From NCBI GenBank assembly GCA_014238905.1, contig JABAAE010000022.1, positions 1 to 43,001 on the forward strand: a stretch of 43,001 nt of DNA. Direction: 5' to 3'. The position numbers and the translations under genes were made by a program. This document shows positions 7,608 through 15,155 of this stretch, one piece after another. How positions within the stretch are numbered: the first letter of the stretch is position 1; every line of letters starts with the position of its first letter. The stretch comes from Planctomycetota bacterium (GTDB lineage Bacteria; Planctomycetota; Planctomycetia; Pirellulales; Pirellulaceae). The notes below the pieces were generated by a model. That model was not told where the DNA came from, made no database searches, and saw only the letters and a list, made by a program, of their open reading frames with translations.

Positions 7608-8096
7608 TTATATTTCTGGCATTGGAATGACAGCCGTCTCACGAATCGGCAGTGATTGCTTTCGACGCAAGCCTCTTGATTTCTGCAACCGGTAAATGCG
7701 AGCAGGTCCCATCTCATCGTGTAACACAAATCCCTCATCGCTGATTTGCGATTCCTGTCCGTATAAAAGTGAAATATCACTTTCCCGACCCAGGAGTCCA
7801 TCGTTACGACCGTCCACAGGCCCATCCGACGATCCGACAAACGAATTCACATCTGCTGAACCAGTTGCCAGGCTCGCCGAAATCCGCCAGCCCAACCCTG
7901 TGCCAACAAGAGCGCTAATCAGCGCAGTCAACGTCAGGGATAGCCACCCAAAACCGATAGCCATTCCCACTTTTGGATTTAACAAGGGTTGCTGGCAAGT
8001 CATCTCAAGAACTTTGTTGTCCAACTGCTCAGACGGTTCTTGTAACGCCATCTGACTCAACAATTTTTCAACCTGGGGTTTCTTCTGCGGGTTCAT
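7608..8096 (-). CDS. Putative membrane anti-sigma factor
   Basis: This 162-residue protein has a cytosolic N-terminus (1-43; KKPQVEKLLSQMAL, EQLDNKVLEM), one transmembrane helix at about 44-69 (GFGWLSLTLTALISALVG) and a periplasmic tail without recognisable domain. It starts 8 nt after the ECF sigma stop, the usual arrangement for a cognate anti-sigma factor. There is no zinc HxxxCxxC motif, so it is not a ZAS-type protein; the assignment rests on position and topology. The PDZ/CxxCH gene follows about 77 nt downstream. Confidence 0.65.
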   Translation of the reverse strand: MNPQKKPQVEKLLSQMALQEPSEQLDNKVLEMTCQQPLLNPKVGMAIGFGWLSLTLTALISALVGTGLGWRISASLATGSADVNSFVGSSDGPVDGRNDGLLGRESDISLLYGQESQISDEGFVLHDEMGPARIYRLQKSRGLRRKQSLPIRETAVIPMPEI

Positions 8097-8104
8097 TGTT
8101 CACC

Positions 8105-8587
8105 TCAAAAATGGTTTTCAAGTCTTTCTAATCCCCGTCGATACCGAGAGGCAATGGTCTTGGCTGGAATCCCCATCACATTCCCTGCCTGCTGAAACGT
8201 CAATCCTGCCAAGGCCTTTAACACAATTGCTTCGTGTTCTTTCTCGGGTAGATTATCGATTGCCTTTCGGAGAATGAGATCGCGTTCCTTATTGAGTATT
8301 TCACTTGCAGGATCTACTGACTCTTCTGACGGTATAAAACCGTTAAACAAAGACTCCGACAGTTTTTGGCCACGCTGTTCTCTGCGATGAATGTCGATAG
8401 CCGAGTGACGCACGGTCTTGAACACATAAGAAATGGCATCTCCAACCGGTGGTTTTCGGCCAATGAGCTTGGTAAACGCGTCGTGAACTGCATCTTCCGC
8501 CGATTGGCGCGAGCCGGTAATCGCAAGCGCTAGCGAGAAGAGCCCTTGGCGGTGACCTTCGTAGATTTCTTTCAGAAGGTCCGACAA
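8105..8587 (-). CDS. ECF-type RNA polymerase sigma factor
   Basis: The protein has 160 residues, usual for the family. Region 2 lies at about 8-75 (FSLALAITGSRQSAEDAVHD, AFTKLI, SYVFKTVRHSAID) and region 4 at about 108-157 (LPEKEHEAIVLKALAGLTFQ, GIPAKTIASRYRRGLERL). It would direct polymerase to its own regulon and is probably restrained by the membrane protein encoded directly downstream. An inverted repeat lies 34-64 bp before the start. ECF sigma factors usually control their own operon, but no -35/-10 pair could be assigned. Confidence 0.92.
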   Translation of the reverse strand: MSDLLKEIYEGHRQGLFSLALAITGSRQSAEDAVHDAFTKLIGRKPPVGDAISYVFKTVRHSAIDIHRREQRGQKLSESLFNGFIPSEESVDPASEILNKERDLILRKAIDNLPEKEHEAIVLKALAGLTFQQAGNVMGIPAKTIASRYRRGLERLENHF

Positions 8588-8620
8588 GCTGCTCTATCCC
8601 AGCAAAAACAGGAAACTGCC

Positions 8621-8651
8621 ACGCGGCTATATTATTACACGTTTGCCGCGT
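8621..8651. promoter_or_regulatory. 7-bp inverted repeat upstream of the ECF operon
   Basis: ACGCGGC at 8621-8627 pairs with GCCGCGT at 8645-8651 around an AT-rich TATATTATTA core. The placement upstream of the sigma gene and the AT-rich centre suit an operator or promoter. No regulator gene is adjacent, so this stays a candidate. Confidence 0.35.
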
Positions 8652-8753
8652 CCAGATTTCTTCAAATATATTCCTTTTTCACGGTTAAACGATTCAATAG
8701 CTAAAAGAAAGGGAGTTGGAGAGGAGCTGCATTTTTCGTTCACCGCCAGAGGG

Positions 8754-9536
8754 CTAAGACTGGAAAGACTCGGCGAAATCCGAGTACATTTCGGCGGTGA
8801 AAACGTAAGAGCAGGCGAGCGGGAAGAGAGATGTCATCCGCTGCGGGAGGGTGTTAGGACACTGGAATCGCCAGTCGCCGGCTTGGACGCGAATCGAACG
8901 ACGGGCGAACGTCAGATTGGGACCTGTCGGAAGATCAACGGACCGCGCGCCTTCGATCGGTGTTCGCCATGGATTTTGCGCAGCCTTTCCAAGCGACGCT
9001 AGATCGGCCAGCATCGGATGTCGGGCAATCTGCTTGTTTGTCGGCTGGTAACCCGGGAACTCCGTAAAGGGAGGTGCCAGCTTGTGAACCGTGACAAACA
9101 ACTCATGCGGTTCGCCCTCGTCGACTTGCAAGTAGAGATGCAACTGGTTGACCGGTTGCAATTCTGGAATCTCCAGAAACAGAGTGTGTCGATCGGCAAG
9201 GACGTGAGCTGATTTGATTGCAAGAACATCATGTCCCAGCGTACGCAAATGACGCGACGAATAGTCGAAGTCGCTGCGTCGCTTGACCCAATCGTCCATC
9301 ATCTCGGTGAAGGCGGGTCGTCCGTCGGCGTTCAATCCAGATTTGCCGGCGTCGGCAAATTCATGAATGATCTCGACGCCGTTCTTTCCGGCCCATTCGC
9401 GGACCTGGTCTTGCTGGATCGGGATCGAGTTCTCTTGTCGGTCTTGTGCCGAATGGCGATAGTAGGCCACCGCCCGCACCATGGGTGCGGAATCCGGATG
9501 GCCTGTCGTTCCAATCTCCCACCACTGTTTCGTCAT
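8754..9536 (-). pseudogene. Chimera: serine recombinase N-terminus joined to a cuproredoxin-protein fragment
   Basis: ATG at 9536 has AAGGAGA 5 nt upstream. Residues 21-92 are the catalytic start of a planctomycete-type large serine recombinase (AVAYYRHSAQDRQENSI with catalytic Ser29; FADAGKSGLNADGRPAFTEM). At residue 92-93 the sequence switches without a stop to the penultimate region of a PVC-type heme/cuproredoxin protein (HDVLAIKSAHVLADRHTLFL, LFVTVHKLAPPFTEFPGYQP, NLTFARRSIRVQAGD), up to residue 225. The last 35 residues are unrelated. The recombinase lacks most of its catalytic and all of its DNA-binding domains and must be inactive. The frame is open, so a fusion product could still be made. 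Confidence 0.7.
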
Positions 9537-9959
9537 CGCCGTCTCCTTGATAGATCGAAGGAAACGCGAGGCGTCCTCGCGTCGTCAAGGACACGACAGT
9601 TACGCTATGGCTTGAGCAGGCATCAATCGCCGGTGCATGGATTCCGCACAGGTTTATAGAATTGACCACGAAGCGCGCGACCGGACGACATGGACCGCGA
9701 GCATATTGCGAACGCGGGAGTAGTTGCTCCCTCCGAAGGGAGAAGTCGAGAAAGCTACCCGCGGGCGTACAGAGATTCTCTGTTAACTGGCGAGACGAGT
9801 TTTTCCTGCGATGACAAAACGGGCGTGAGTTAACAGCGAACGAAGCATGATCGTTAACCGGCGAGTCGCCTGTTTCGGAGTGGTTGCCTTCGGATTTGGG
9901 CAACCGAACGAGACGTGAAATCAGCAAAGCATGTTGAAGAAACAACTTGCGATAATCGA
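9537..9959. other. Intergenic stretch with GTTAAC-rich sequence
   Basis: No credible gene was found. A 194-codon minus-strand frame (9361-9945) overlaps the recombinase start and has no protein-like pattern. The stretch holds several GTTAAC or TTAAC hexamers (9782, 9829, 9852) and a small ACAGAG/CTCTGT palindrome near 9771, features shared with repeat family 2, which begins next. Confidence 0.5.
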
Positions 9960-10260
9960 CCGCGCGAGAGTTGTTTCGAAGAGAGTTGCCTTCGGGGAGC
10001 TCGTTTCTTTTCTACGGAAAGAAACCACCGACCAGTTAACGCCCGGCGTCGAGAGATCGGCAGCCGGGCGTTTTGCGTTCTTGGCCAGTTCTGGCAAGGG
10101 TTTGCGACGATTTGGTTCGCGGGGCCGCGCTCTCTGGTTTGAGAGAGAACTTCCGGGGTCCGAAAGGGACCTTCAAGGTTCCTTCCGCACCCCGAAATCT
10201 CGCGCCAAAACTCTCCGAGTCTCTGATTAACAGACCCCGAAAAGTTAACAGGCCGGTCCC
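9960..10260 (+). repeat. Dispersed repeat family 2, copy B
   Basis: It contains a short coding-like patch (KRVAFGEL in frame; KRVPFGEL in copy C), GTTAACGCCCGGC, the terminator-like stem, and an end block AACTCTCCGAGTCTCTGATT followed by AACAG. The block matches the end of copy A. It lies between the recombinase remnant and the hydrolase gene. Confidence 0.65.
10040..10074 (+). terminator. Terminator-like hairpin in repeat family 2, copy B
   Basis: CGCCCGGC at 10040-10047 pairs perfectly with GCCGGGCG at 10063-10070 and is followed by TTTT. No plus-strand gene ends here, so it may be part of the repeat rather than a terminator in use. Confidence 0.5.
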
Positions 10261-10302
10261 TTTCTCGAACAATTCCAAATAGCGATTATCAATTGATCCG
10301 GT

Positions 10303-12261
10303 TTAGTATTCGGAGAATCCCCAAATCACAGGGCCGAGCTTTTTGGGTAAGAGTGGCGTATATAGTTTCCGCCAGACGAATTCGCCGCTCACAATAGCGT
10401 CTGCCGATTTCTCATCCCATATTTCCATCAAGGCTTCTCCGCCTGACACGGTATGGCGCTGGTCCAGTTCCTTTTCCGCCTGGCCCGGCTTCTTGATCCA
10501 CAGACGATACCGATATATTCCGATGGGCTGATTCAGTGGAACGTCGATAAGACTCACGCCCCTCATCGTGGTGTCCGCAGCAATTTCTCCACTTGCTTTG
10601 AAGCCTGGCGCGTCAAGGCCTTCTACCGGATTGAGTTCAACGCGATAGGTGGTCCCGGGTTCGCCTGTACAAACCAGGGTGATCGTATCGCCTCGCATGA
10701 TGCCGATTGGCATATCCATAGCAAATGGATGCATGCCGTCTTTCAGCTTAACTTTATTGAAGCGACGCGTCTTTCTATCGATCTGGTAATACCCTTTGCC
10801 AGGTTCGACCAAGGGTCCCTTGGGCGCATTCGGGTCCACGAACTGCAAGAGAGCCTCCCACAATTTCTCATTCAAAGGGAAATCACCTTGGGGCGTTCTT
10901 CGCCACGCATGCCCCGAGCGCGCGATATAATCCACGTGGAGCCGAACGTCTCCATTGGCCTTCATTTTTTCTTCCAGCGTATTCGCGTACTCGAGCATGT
11001 TGAAGTGAGGCAGAATATCATTCGTTCTTACTTCCAGAAACACTGACGTTCCCGCTTCCAATATCCCGTCGATCATAGTGTCCGAGAGCTGATTCATATC
11101 AGGAGCAGGGCGTTCGCTTCCCAATTGGATATAGCTCGCCACTTCGTACACGTCCTTACCTATGAAGTGCGTGTTAACCAAGGCTTCCTGATCGACGTCT
11201 TCTGCGCGCACATGAACACCATCGGTGGCCGGATAAGTCCATCCCGGTTTCCAGGAATCCTGAAACCCTGTCATCCTGCAGAGATTCATGAGCTGCTTGG
11301 GATAGGTTGTCGTAAACGCTAAGTCATTGGCGTCCGGGTTTCCGGCAAAAGAGCCTGCAGAAATGAACTTCATGGTGTAATCCAGATTTAGCGGATTGCT
11401 GGCCATGTTCACTGCGGTAATCCCGCTTCTGGAATTCCCCGTGGCCATGACACAGTGCCGGTCTCCGCCAAGCTCTTCGGCTGCATAGTCTATGATCTTT
11501 CCGAATTGCTCGAATGCTCTCGGGTTTTGTGTATAGGTGGCCCAGGCGCCACCACCATTCCAGATCACTCCGATTGCGCCGGTGCGTCCTTCGATGCCGC
11601 TTCTGGCAACGATGGAACCAAAGGCATCCCCTCTGCCATTGGGCGTGGGCAAGAACACGTGCTCATTAAGGTCGTAGTGGCCCACCGTAACGATTGGATA
11701 GGTGCCTGCAGGGGCATCGCTCTTCCAGTTTGGCGGCAGAAAAAATGTTGCCAGACATCCTGGATCATCGTCACAGGTTTTGATGATCTTTGCATGCAGT
11801 ACTTGAACATAACCGGGAGCCTCTTTGAGCCTGGTGGGAGCATTTCGTTTTGTGAACGCATCCGGACGATAAAACTTCAGTTTGACCCCAGTGGCTTTGT
11901 TTACCCTTCCCGCTAAAGCGCTGACCTGCTTCTCGCCGACGGCCTTCAGGCTAAAATTCATGCCCACGTACTGATTCAGGTCCGGCAAAAAGTTACGGTC
12001 TCCCTCCCGGTAATAATAGTAGGAATCGCCAGGCCGGTACTTCTCTTTCGCTGGCGGCACCCTGTAGACGGGCTGGTCGCTGGCCATGTACTCAAAGGCC
12101 TTCGCCTCGTTACTCCAGTGGGTAACAATGGGCAGTTCGTGCCGAATTCCTTCTTTGGCTCTAGCGTTTGGGAAGATAGCTAAAGCAAGGATTGGGAGCA
12201 CGGCCAAAGCAAGGATGGCGACAACGAAGGCCTTATTCAAAATAAGCTGTCTTGCATTCAT
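10303..12261 (-). CDS. Secreted alpha/beta-hydrolase-like protein
   Basis: This 652-residue protein starts with a strong signal or anchor (KAFVVAILALAVLPILALAI, 10-29). The middle third looks like an alpha/beta hydrolase: a YPIVTVGHY strand at 188-196, IGVIWNGGGAWATY (230-243), and a nucleophile elbow ATGNSRSGITAV with Ser277. A possible acid/His region follows (SVFLEVRTNDILPHFNM; ARSGHAWRRTP). The last 140 residues look like an Ig-like strand domain (GDTITLVCTGEPGTTYRVEL). I do not recognise the specific family or substrate; it may be a peptidase or esterase. The gene stands alone, with repeat family 2 downstream and a sulfatase tail upstream. Confidence 0.75.
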   Translation of the reverse strand: MNARQLILNKAFVVAILALAVLPILALAIFPNARAKEGIRHELPIVTHWSNEAKAFEYMASDQPVYRVPPAKEKYRPGDSYYYYREGDRNFLPDLNQYVGMNFSLKAVGEKQVSALAGRVNKATGVKLKFYRPDAFTKRNAPTRLKEAPGYVQVLHAKIIKTCDDDPGCLATFFLPPNWKSDAPAGTYPIVTVGHYDLNEHVFLPTPNGRGDAFGSIVARSGIEGRTGAIGVIWNGGGAWATYTQNPRAFEQFGKIIDYAAEELGGDRHCVMATGNSRSGITAVNMASNPLNLDYTMKFISAGSFAGNPDANDLAFTTTYPKQLMNLCRMTGFQDSWKPGWTYPATDGVHVRAEDVDQEALVNTHFIGKDVYEVASYIQLGSERPAPDMNQLSDTMIDGILEAGTSVFLEVRTNDILPHFNMLEYANTLEEKMKANGDVRLHVDYIARSGHAWRRTPQGDFPLNEKLWEALLQFVDPNAPKGPLVEPGKGYYQIDRKTRRFNKVKLKDGMHPFAMDMPIGIMRGDTITLVCTGEPGTTYRVELNPVEGLDAPGFKASGEIAADTTMRGVSLIDVPLNQPIGIYRYRLWIKKPGQAEKELDQRHTVSGGEALMEIWDEKSADAIVSGEFVWRKLYTPLLPKKLGPVIWGFSEY

Positions 12262-12335
12262 ATTCTTAGTTCGTATTCGTTCTCAAAAACGGAGTGATAT
12301 CGCTAGGCTCGAAACGCCCTACTCCCGTGGCAAGA

Positions 12336-12560
12336 TCACAGGGCATCTACGGGCCTTTCGCCGCCTACGGGCTCATGATGCGTGGGAATGTCTTGACGCA
12401 TCTTCTTTTTGATCGCCGCGTATTCGCGATTGTCCGTGAGGTTCGTCCATTCCCACTTATCCTGCGCGTGATCGTACAGTTCTTCGGTTTCGACTTCGCC
12501 TTCGATGACCTTGCGATCGAATCGCTTGTTCAAGCTCACCACCAAGGCAACATTGTTCAT
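12336..12560 (-). pseudogene. Sulfatase C-terminal remnant
   Basis: A 74-codon frame contains the conserved tail of type I sulfatases: TEELYDHAQDKWEWTNLTDN followed by EYAAIKKKM and HHEPVG. The catalytic domain is absent. The frame extends further upstream without a start that makes sense, towards the TetR stop. It is the end of a deleted sulfatase gene. The N-terminal remnant at 5816-6187 is on the same strand but about 6 kb away; one ancestor for both is possible but unproven. Confidence 0.7.
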
Positions 12561-12612
12561 GACCAGCTCCCAGTGAATGTAGCAGCGTTGATGTGAATGA
12601 ATCGTCGGTGGC

Positions 12613-13224
12613 TCATTTTTTCGGCTTCAAAATGGCGGCCATCGTGTAAGCGATCGCCTCCTGAATCAGATGTTCTCGATCACTGGCAATGTCTGTGTAT
12701 TTCCAGCGGGCGATTCCAGTAAACACATTGAGGATCATCATCGTGGCAATGTCTGCATCGAGTTCTCGAATCCGTCCCTGGTCGGCCAACTCCAGCAACG
12801 TCCCGCGAATCAAGTCGAGTTGTTCCCTAACCCGACTCCTGATTTCCATCTGTTGTGCCGGGGGTAGGTGGTTGATTTCCGAGAACAGCGCTGTGAAGGC
12901 CAGTCCCCGCTCGAGAGAACCTTGAATCTGCAGTCGCATCAACTGCCGCAACCGCTGCTCCGGGTCATCGATCAACCGCACGGGCGTGGTGACCATTCGC
13001 TCCGCTTCATCGATGGCATGGTTCAAGATCTGAAACAGCATGTCCTGCTTGCCGGAAATATGGTGATAGAGCCCGGCCTTGGTCATTCCAACCGCCTGGG
13101 CGATATCGCCGATCGAGGTTGCTCCATACCCCTTCTCAAACATCAACTCTGCAGCGGCGCGAAAAACCTCCGCAGTGCGAGTCGGTGCTTCATCGGGTGC
13201 GTTTCGGAACGCGGAAGAAGGCAT
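12613..13224 (-). CDS. TetR/AcrR-family transcriptional regulator
   Basis: The 203-residue form starts at ATG 13224; a longer frame to 13362 adds 46 residues without domain features and would run through the operator. The HTH domain spans about 17-64 (TAEVFRAAAELMFEKGYGAT, SIGDIAQAVGMTKAGLYHH, GKQDML), typical of TetR. The C-terminal ligand domain is helical (LTGIARWKY-like end: VFTGIARWKYTDIA). A palindrome at 13336-13351 lies 112 bp upstream and is probably its own operator. The regulated target may be the sulfatase whose tail follows, now lost. Confidence 0.88.
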   Translation of the reverse strand: MPSSAFRNAPDEAPTRTAEVFRAAAELMFEKGYGATSIGDIAQAVGMTKAGLYHHISGKQDMLFQILNHAIDEAERMVTTPVRLIDDPEQRLRQLMRLQIQGSLERGLAFTALFSEINHLPPAQQMEIRSRVREQLDLIRGTLLELADQGRIRELDADIATMMILNVFTGIARWKYTDIASDREHLIQEAIAYTMAAILKPKK

Positions 13225-13335
13225 GTTCAAGGCTCTTTGGAGAAGTGTTGGATCGAGATTGGCAGGTGCGATTCGGCGTGTCCCCCCACGCAAACCGACG
13301 GTAGCCGAAGCCCGCGATTTGCCGACGATCTTTAG

Positions 13336-13351
13336 CCTAACGATCGTTCGG
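13336..13351. promoter_or_regulatory. Palindromic TetR-type operator
   Basis: CCTAACGATCGTTCGG is a 16-bp palindrome with one mismatched pair and a perfect AACGATCGTT core. It lies just upstream of the TetR gene, where autoregulatory operators of this family normally sit. Confidence 0.6.
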
Positions 13352-13362
13352 TAGCCTGTCAA

Positions 13363-13669
13363 GTTCTGGCATACAGCGAATCGAATCGATGCTTGCCGTC
13401 CCCCACTCAGCGGGGCAGTGATGTCGGTCAGGGAGCGAAAACAGAGCTGACGGTCAAGTACGGAACCTATTGAAATCTGGCAGTGTTCTGTGGATTCTCG
13501 CCGGGGAAACGGAACTCGTCATGAGATTTGGTCGAGGTCGAAGCCAACCAGCGAACTCCCTTCTGTTCAAATCGCCCCTGGAGTTCGAAGAGGGGCCCTA
13601 CCGCTTTGGCGACCGAAAGGGACTCGAACTCGCCAACGCACACCATCGCAACGGCTTACGTCAATCCAA
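13363..13669. other. Intergenic stretch without a supported gene
   Basis: Plus-strand frames here (13470-13865, 13490-13747) have no protein-like pattern, except where they run into repeat family 2. A tRNA-like T-arm string on the minus strand near 13618 does not fold. Nothing else was seen. Confidence 0.5.
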
Positions 13670-13970
13670 AAAGAGAGTATTGTTACGAAAAGGGTTCCTT
13701 TCGGGGAGCTTTTTGAAAAACTACGGAACTACCGACCGTACAGTTAACGCCCGGAAGCCGAGATCAGGCCCCCGGGCGTTTTTCGTTTCGGCCCCATTTT
13801 CCCGGCGTCACGCCACTTCTCCACGGACGCACACCTCTCGCGCGTCCGCGATCTCTCATCTCTGAGACAAGCGTGAATCCCAAGATCACGCTCGAATCCC
13901 CGCAGAGACCGCCAAAACATCTCGATCTCTCTGGATCACAGGCCCAGACGGGTTAACGCCTGATCTCTCT
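13670..13970 (+). repeat. Dispersed repeat family 2, copy C
   Basis: It shares with copy B the coding-like patch (KRVPFGEL), GTTAACGCCCGG, CGAGATC and the CCGGGCG-T-run end of the stem. It then has a diverged block (CAAAACATCTCGATCTCTCTG) and another GTTAACGCC near 13953. It lies just before the terminase remnant. Confidence 0.6.
13748..13783 (+). terminator. Terminator-like hairpin in repeat family 2, copy C
   Basis: CGCCCGG at 13748-13754 pairs with CCGGGCG at 13772-13778, followed by TTTTT. No recognised gene ends directly upstream. Confidence 0.5.
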
Positions 13971-14010
13971 TTGATGCTGCAGGCCAACCAGTTCGCCGAT
14001 GCTCCTGTAA

Positions 14011-14352
14011 ACTCCTTCTCAACTCGGCCGAGAGATTCGTGAGAGAACGTTAGTGGAACCAAGCTCACCGCTCCTTTGTCTCTCCGTTTTCGGCGACCGC
14101 GCAGAGCAACACCGCATGTTTGCCGAGCAAGTCACCGCCGAGTACTTCGTCAAAACCGAAGGCCGCGGCCGAACCGTCGACGAATGGAAACCCCGCCCCG
14201 AACAACCCGACAACCACTGGCTCGACTGCCTCGTCGGCTCCGCCGTCGCTGCGTCGATGCAGGGAGCACTGCTCTTTGGCACTGATCTACCCACAACCCC
14301 AAGACGCGAACGCGTCAGCTTCCGCGAGCTTCAGCGAAAGAAACGGAGTTAG
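14011..14352 (+). pseudogene. Phage terminase large subunit, C-terminal remnant
   Basis: The frame opens after a TAA at 14008 and reads HRMFAEQVTAEYFVKTEGRG, then RTVDEWKPRPEQPDNHWLDC and LVGSAVAASMQG. That is the end of the nuclease domain of GpA-like large terminases, with the conserved DNHWLD. The N-terminal ATPase and most of the nuclease are missing, and the first possible start is GTG at 14053. It is a relic of a prophage or gene-transfer-type element. Between 14353 and 14618 no gene is seen. Confidence 0.7.
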
Positions 14353-14618
14353 CGACAGGGCATCGTCTTTCACCCGCCCAATTCGGTGCGTCGGTGTCCT
14401 GTACCGACTAACGCCGATGCGGATTTGCCAGCGAGCTTCCTGATAGCGGCTGATGCAACCGCCTTCACTAACAAATCGTCATTCGTACGGTCGGTGAATT
14501 TCACCGCCGCGAGCTACCCATTTGGCTCGATGTTATCTCGATTTGCCCGGTTCGTCCGCATTTTTCAGAATACTGTGTCTGGAATCGGTCGTTGGCGTAC
14601 TTGGTATCAGGAGATCTT

Positions 14619-15155
14619 ATGATGGATGAAACGCCCCATATTCAACAGTACTTGCAGCTTCGCAGCGAGTTCATGGGGTATCTGTACGCGATGACCCGAG
14701 ATGTGGAGCTGGCAGAAGAGGTGTATCAGAACGCAGCGGTCGTGGTGATTGAAAAGGCGGAGACGGAAACGATTCGGGATTTTCGTGCCTGGGCGAAAGA
14801 GGTGGTTCGCCGGCAGGCACTTCACGCCGTTCGTGCCAGGGCGACTGCGGAGCGACACGGTCGAGCGATGTCGCCAGAGCTTCTGGAAGCTGTTTCCGTT
14901 GTGTTTGTGCAGGACACATCCGAGGATTCCGTCGTCCGTGATGAAGCTAGCGCGCTCAAGCAATGCCTCGACGGACTTCCGTCAGACAAACGTGAACTGA
15001 TTGCATTGCGATACGAACGCAGCTCAAGCTTTGACGAAATCTCAAAACACACGGGCTCGACTCCGGCTGCCGTTCAACGCGCTCTCAGTCGGATCAGAAA
15101 ATTGCTGCACGGATGCGTTCAGAGGCGAATGCAACTCGCGGAGGGAGAGTCATGA
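14619..15155 (+). CDS. ECF-type sigma factor (Rhodopirellula/Verrucomicrobium type)
   Basis: AGGAG at 14609-14613 precedes two adjacent ATGs (14619, 14622); either start gives about 178 residues. Region 2 is at about 10-85 (FMGYLYAMTRDVELAEEVYQ, NAAVVVIEKA, FRAWAKEVVRRQAL) and region 4 at about 120-170 (LDGLPSDKRELIALRYERSS, FDEISKHTGST, VQRALSRIRKLL). The style matches the planctomycete sigma group that is usually paired with a downstream FecR-like gene, as here. The stop overlaps the next ATG (ATGA), so the two are translationally coupled. It probably controls the exported redox and esterase genes that follow, but this is inferred from position. Confidence 0.9.
   Translation: MMDETPHIQQYLQLRSEFMGYLYAMTRDVELAEEVYQNAAVVVIEKAETETIRDFRAWAKEVVRRQALHAVRARATAERHGRAMSPELLEAVSVVFVQDTSEDSVVRDEASALKQCLDGLPSDKRELIALRYERSSSFDEISKHTGSTPAAVQRALSRIRKLLHGCVQRRMQLAEGES

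Larger units (their letters stand above)
6548..8859. mobile_element. Putative 2.3-kb inserted segment with 10-bp terminal inverted repeats, carrying an ECF operon
   Basis: TCCTAACACC at 6548-6557 and its exact complement GGTGTTAGGA at 8850-8859 bound the segment. Cuproredoxin-protein homology stops at codon 226 of the 8754-9536 frame, right at one repeat, and resumes immediately outside the other. The segment contains the sigma, anti-sigma and PDZ genes but no transposase. No target duplication is clear, and simple excision would leave a frameshift. It could instead be a coincidence of decay. Confidence 0.4.

Noticed and set aside
9361..9945. 194-codon minus-strand frame
   Set aside because: It overlaps the recombinase start in another frame, lacks any domain pattern and includes GTTAAC-rich non-coding sequence.
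11455..11916. 153-codon plus-strand frame
   Set aside because: It is antisense to the intact secreted hydrolase-like gene and has no protein features.
13600..13640. Possible tRNA T-arm on the minus strand (GAGTTCGAGTCCC)
   Set aside because: The flanking bases do not form the 5-bp T-stem, and no acceptor, D or anticodon arms could be found.
13470..13865. 131-codon plus-strand frame
   Set aside because: It spans repeat family 2 and a terminator-like stem, with Arg/Ser-rich, patternless sequence.
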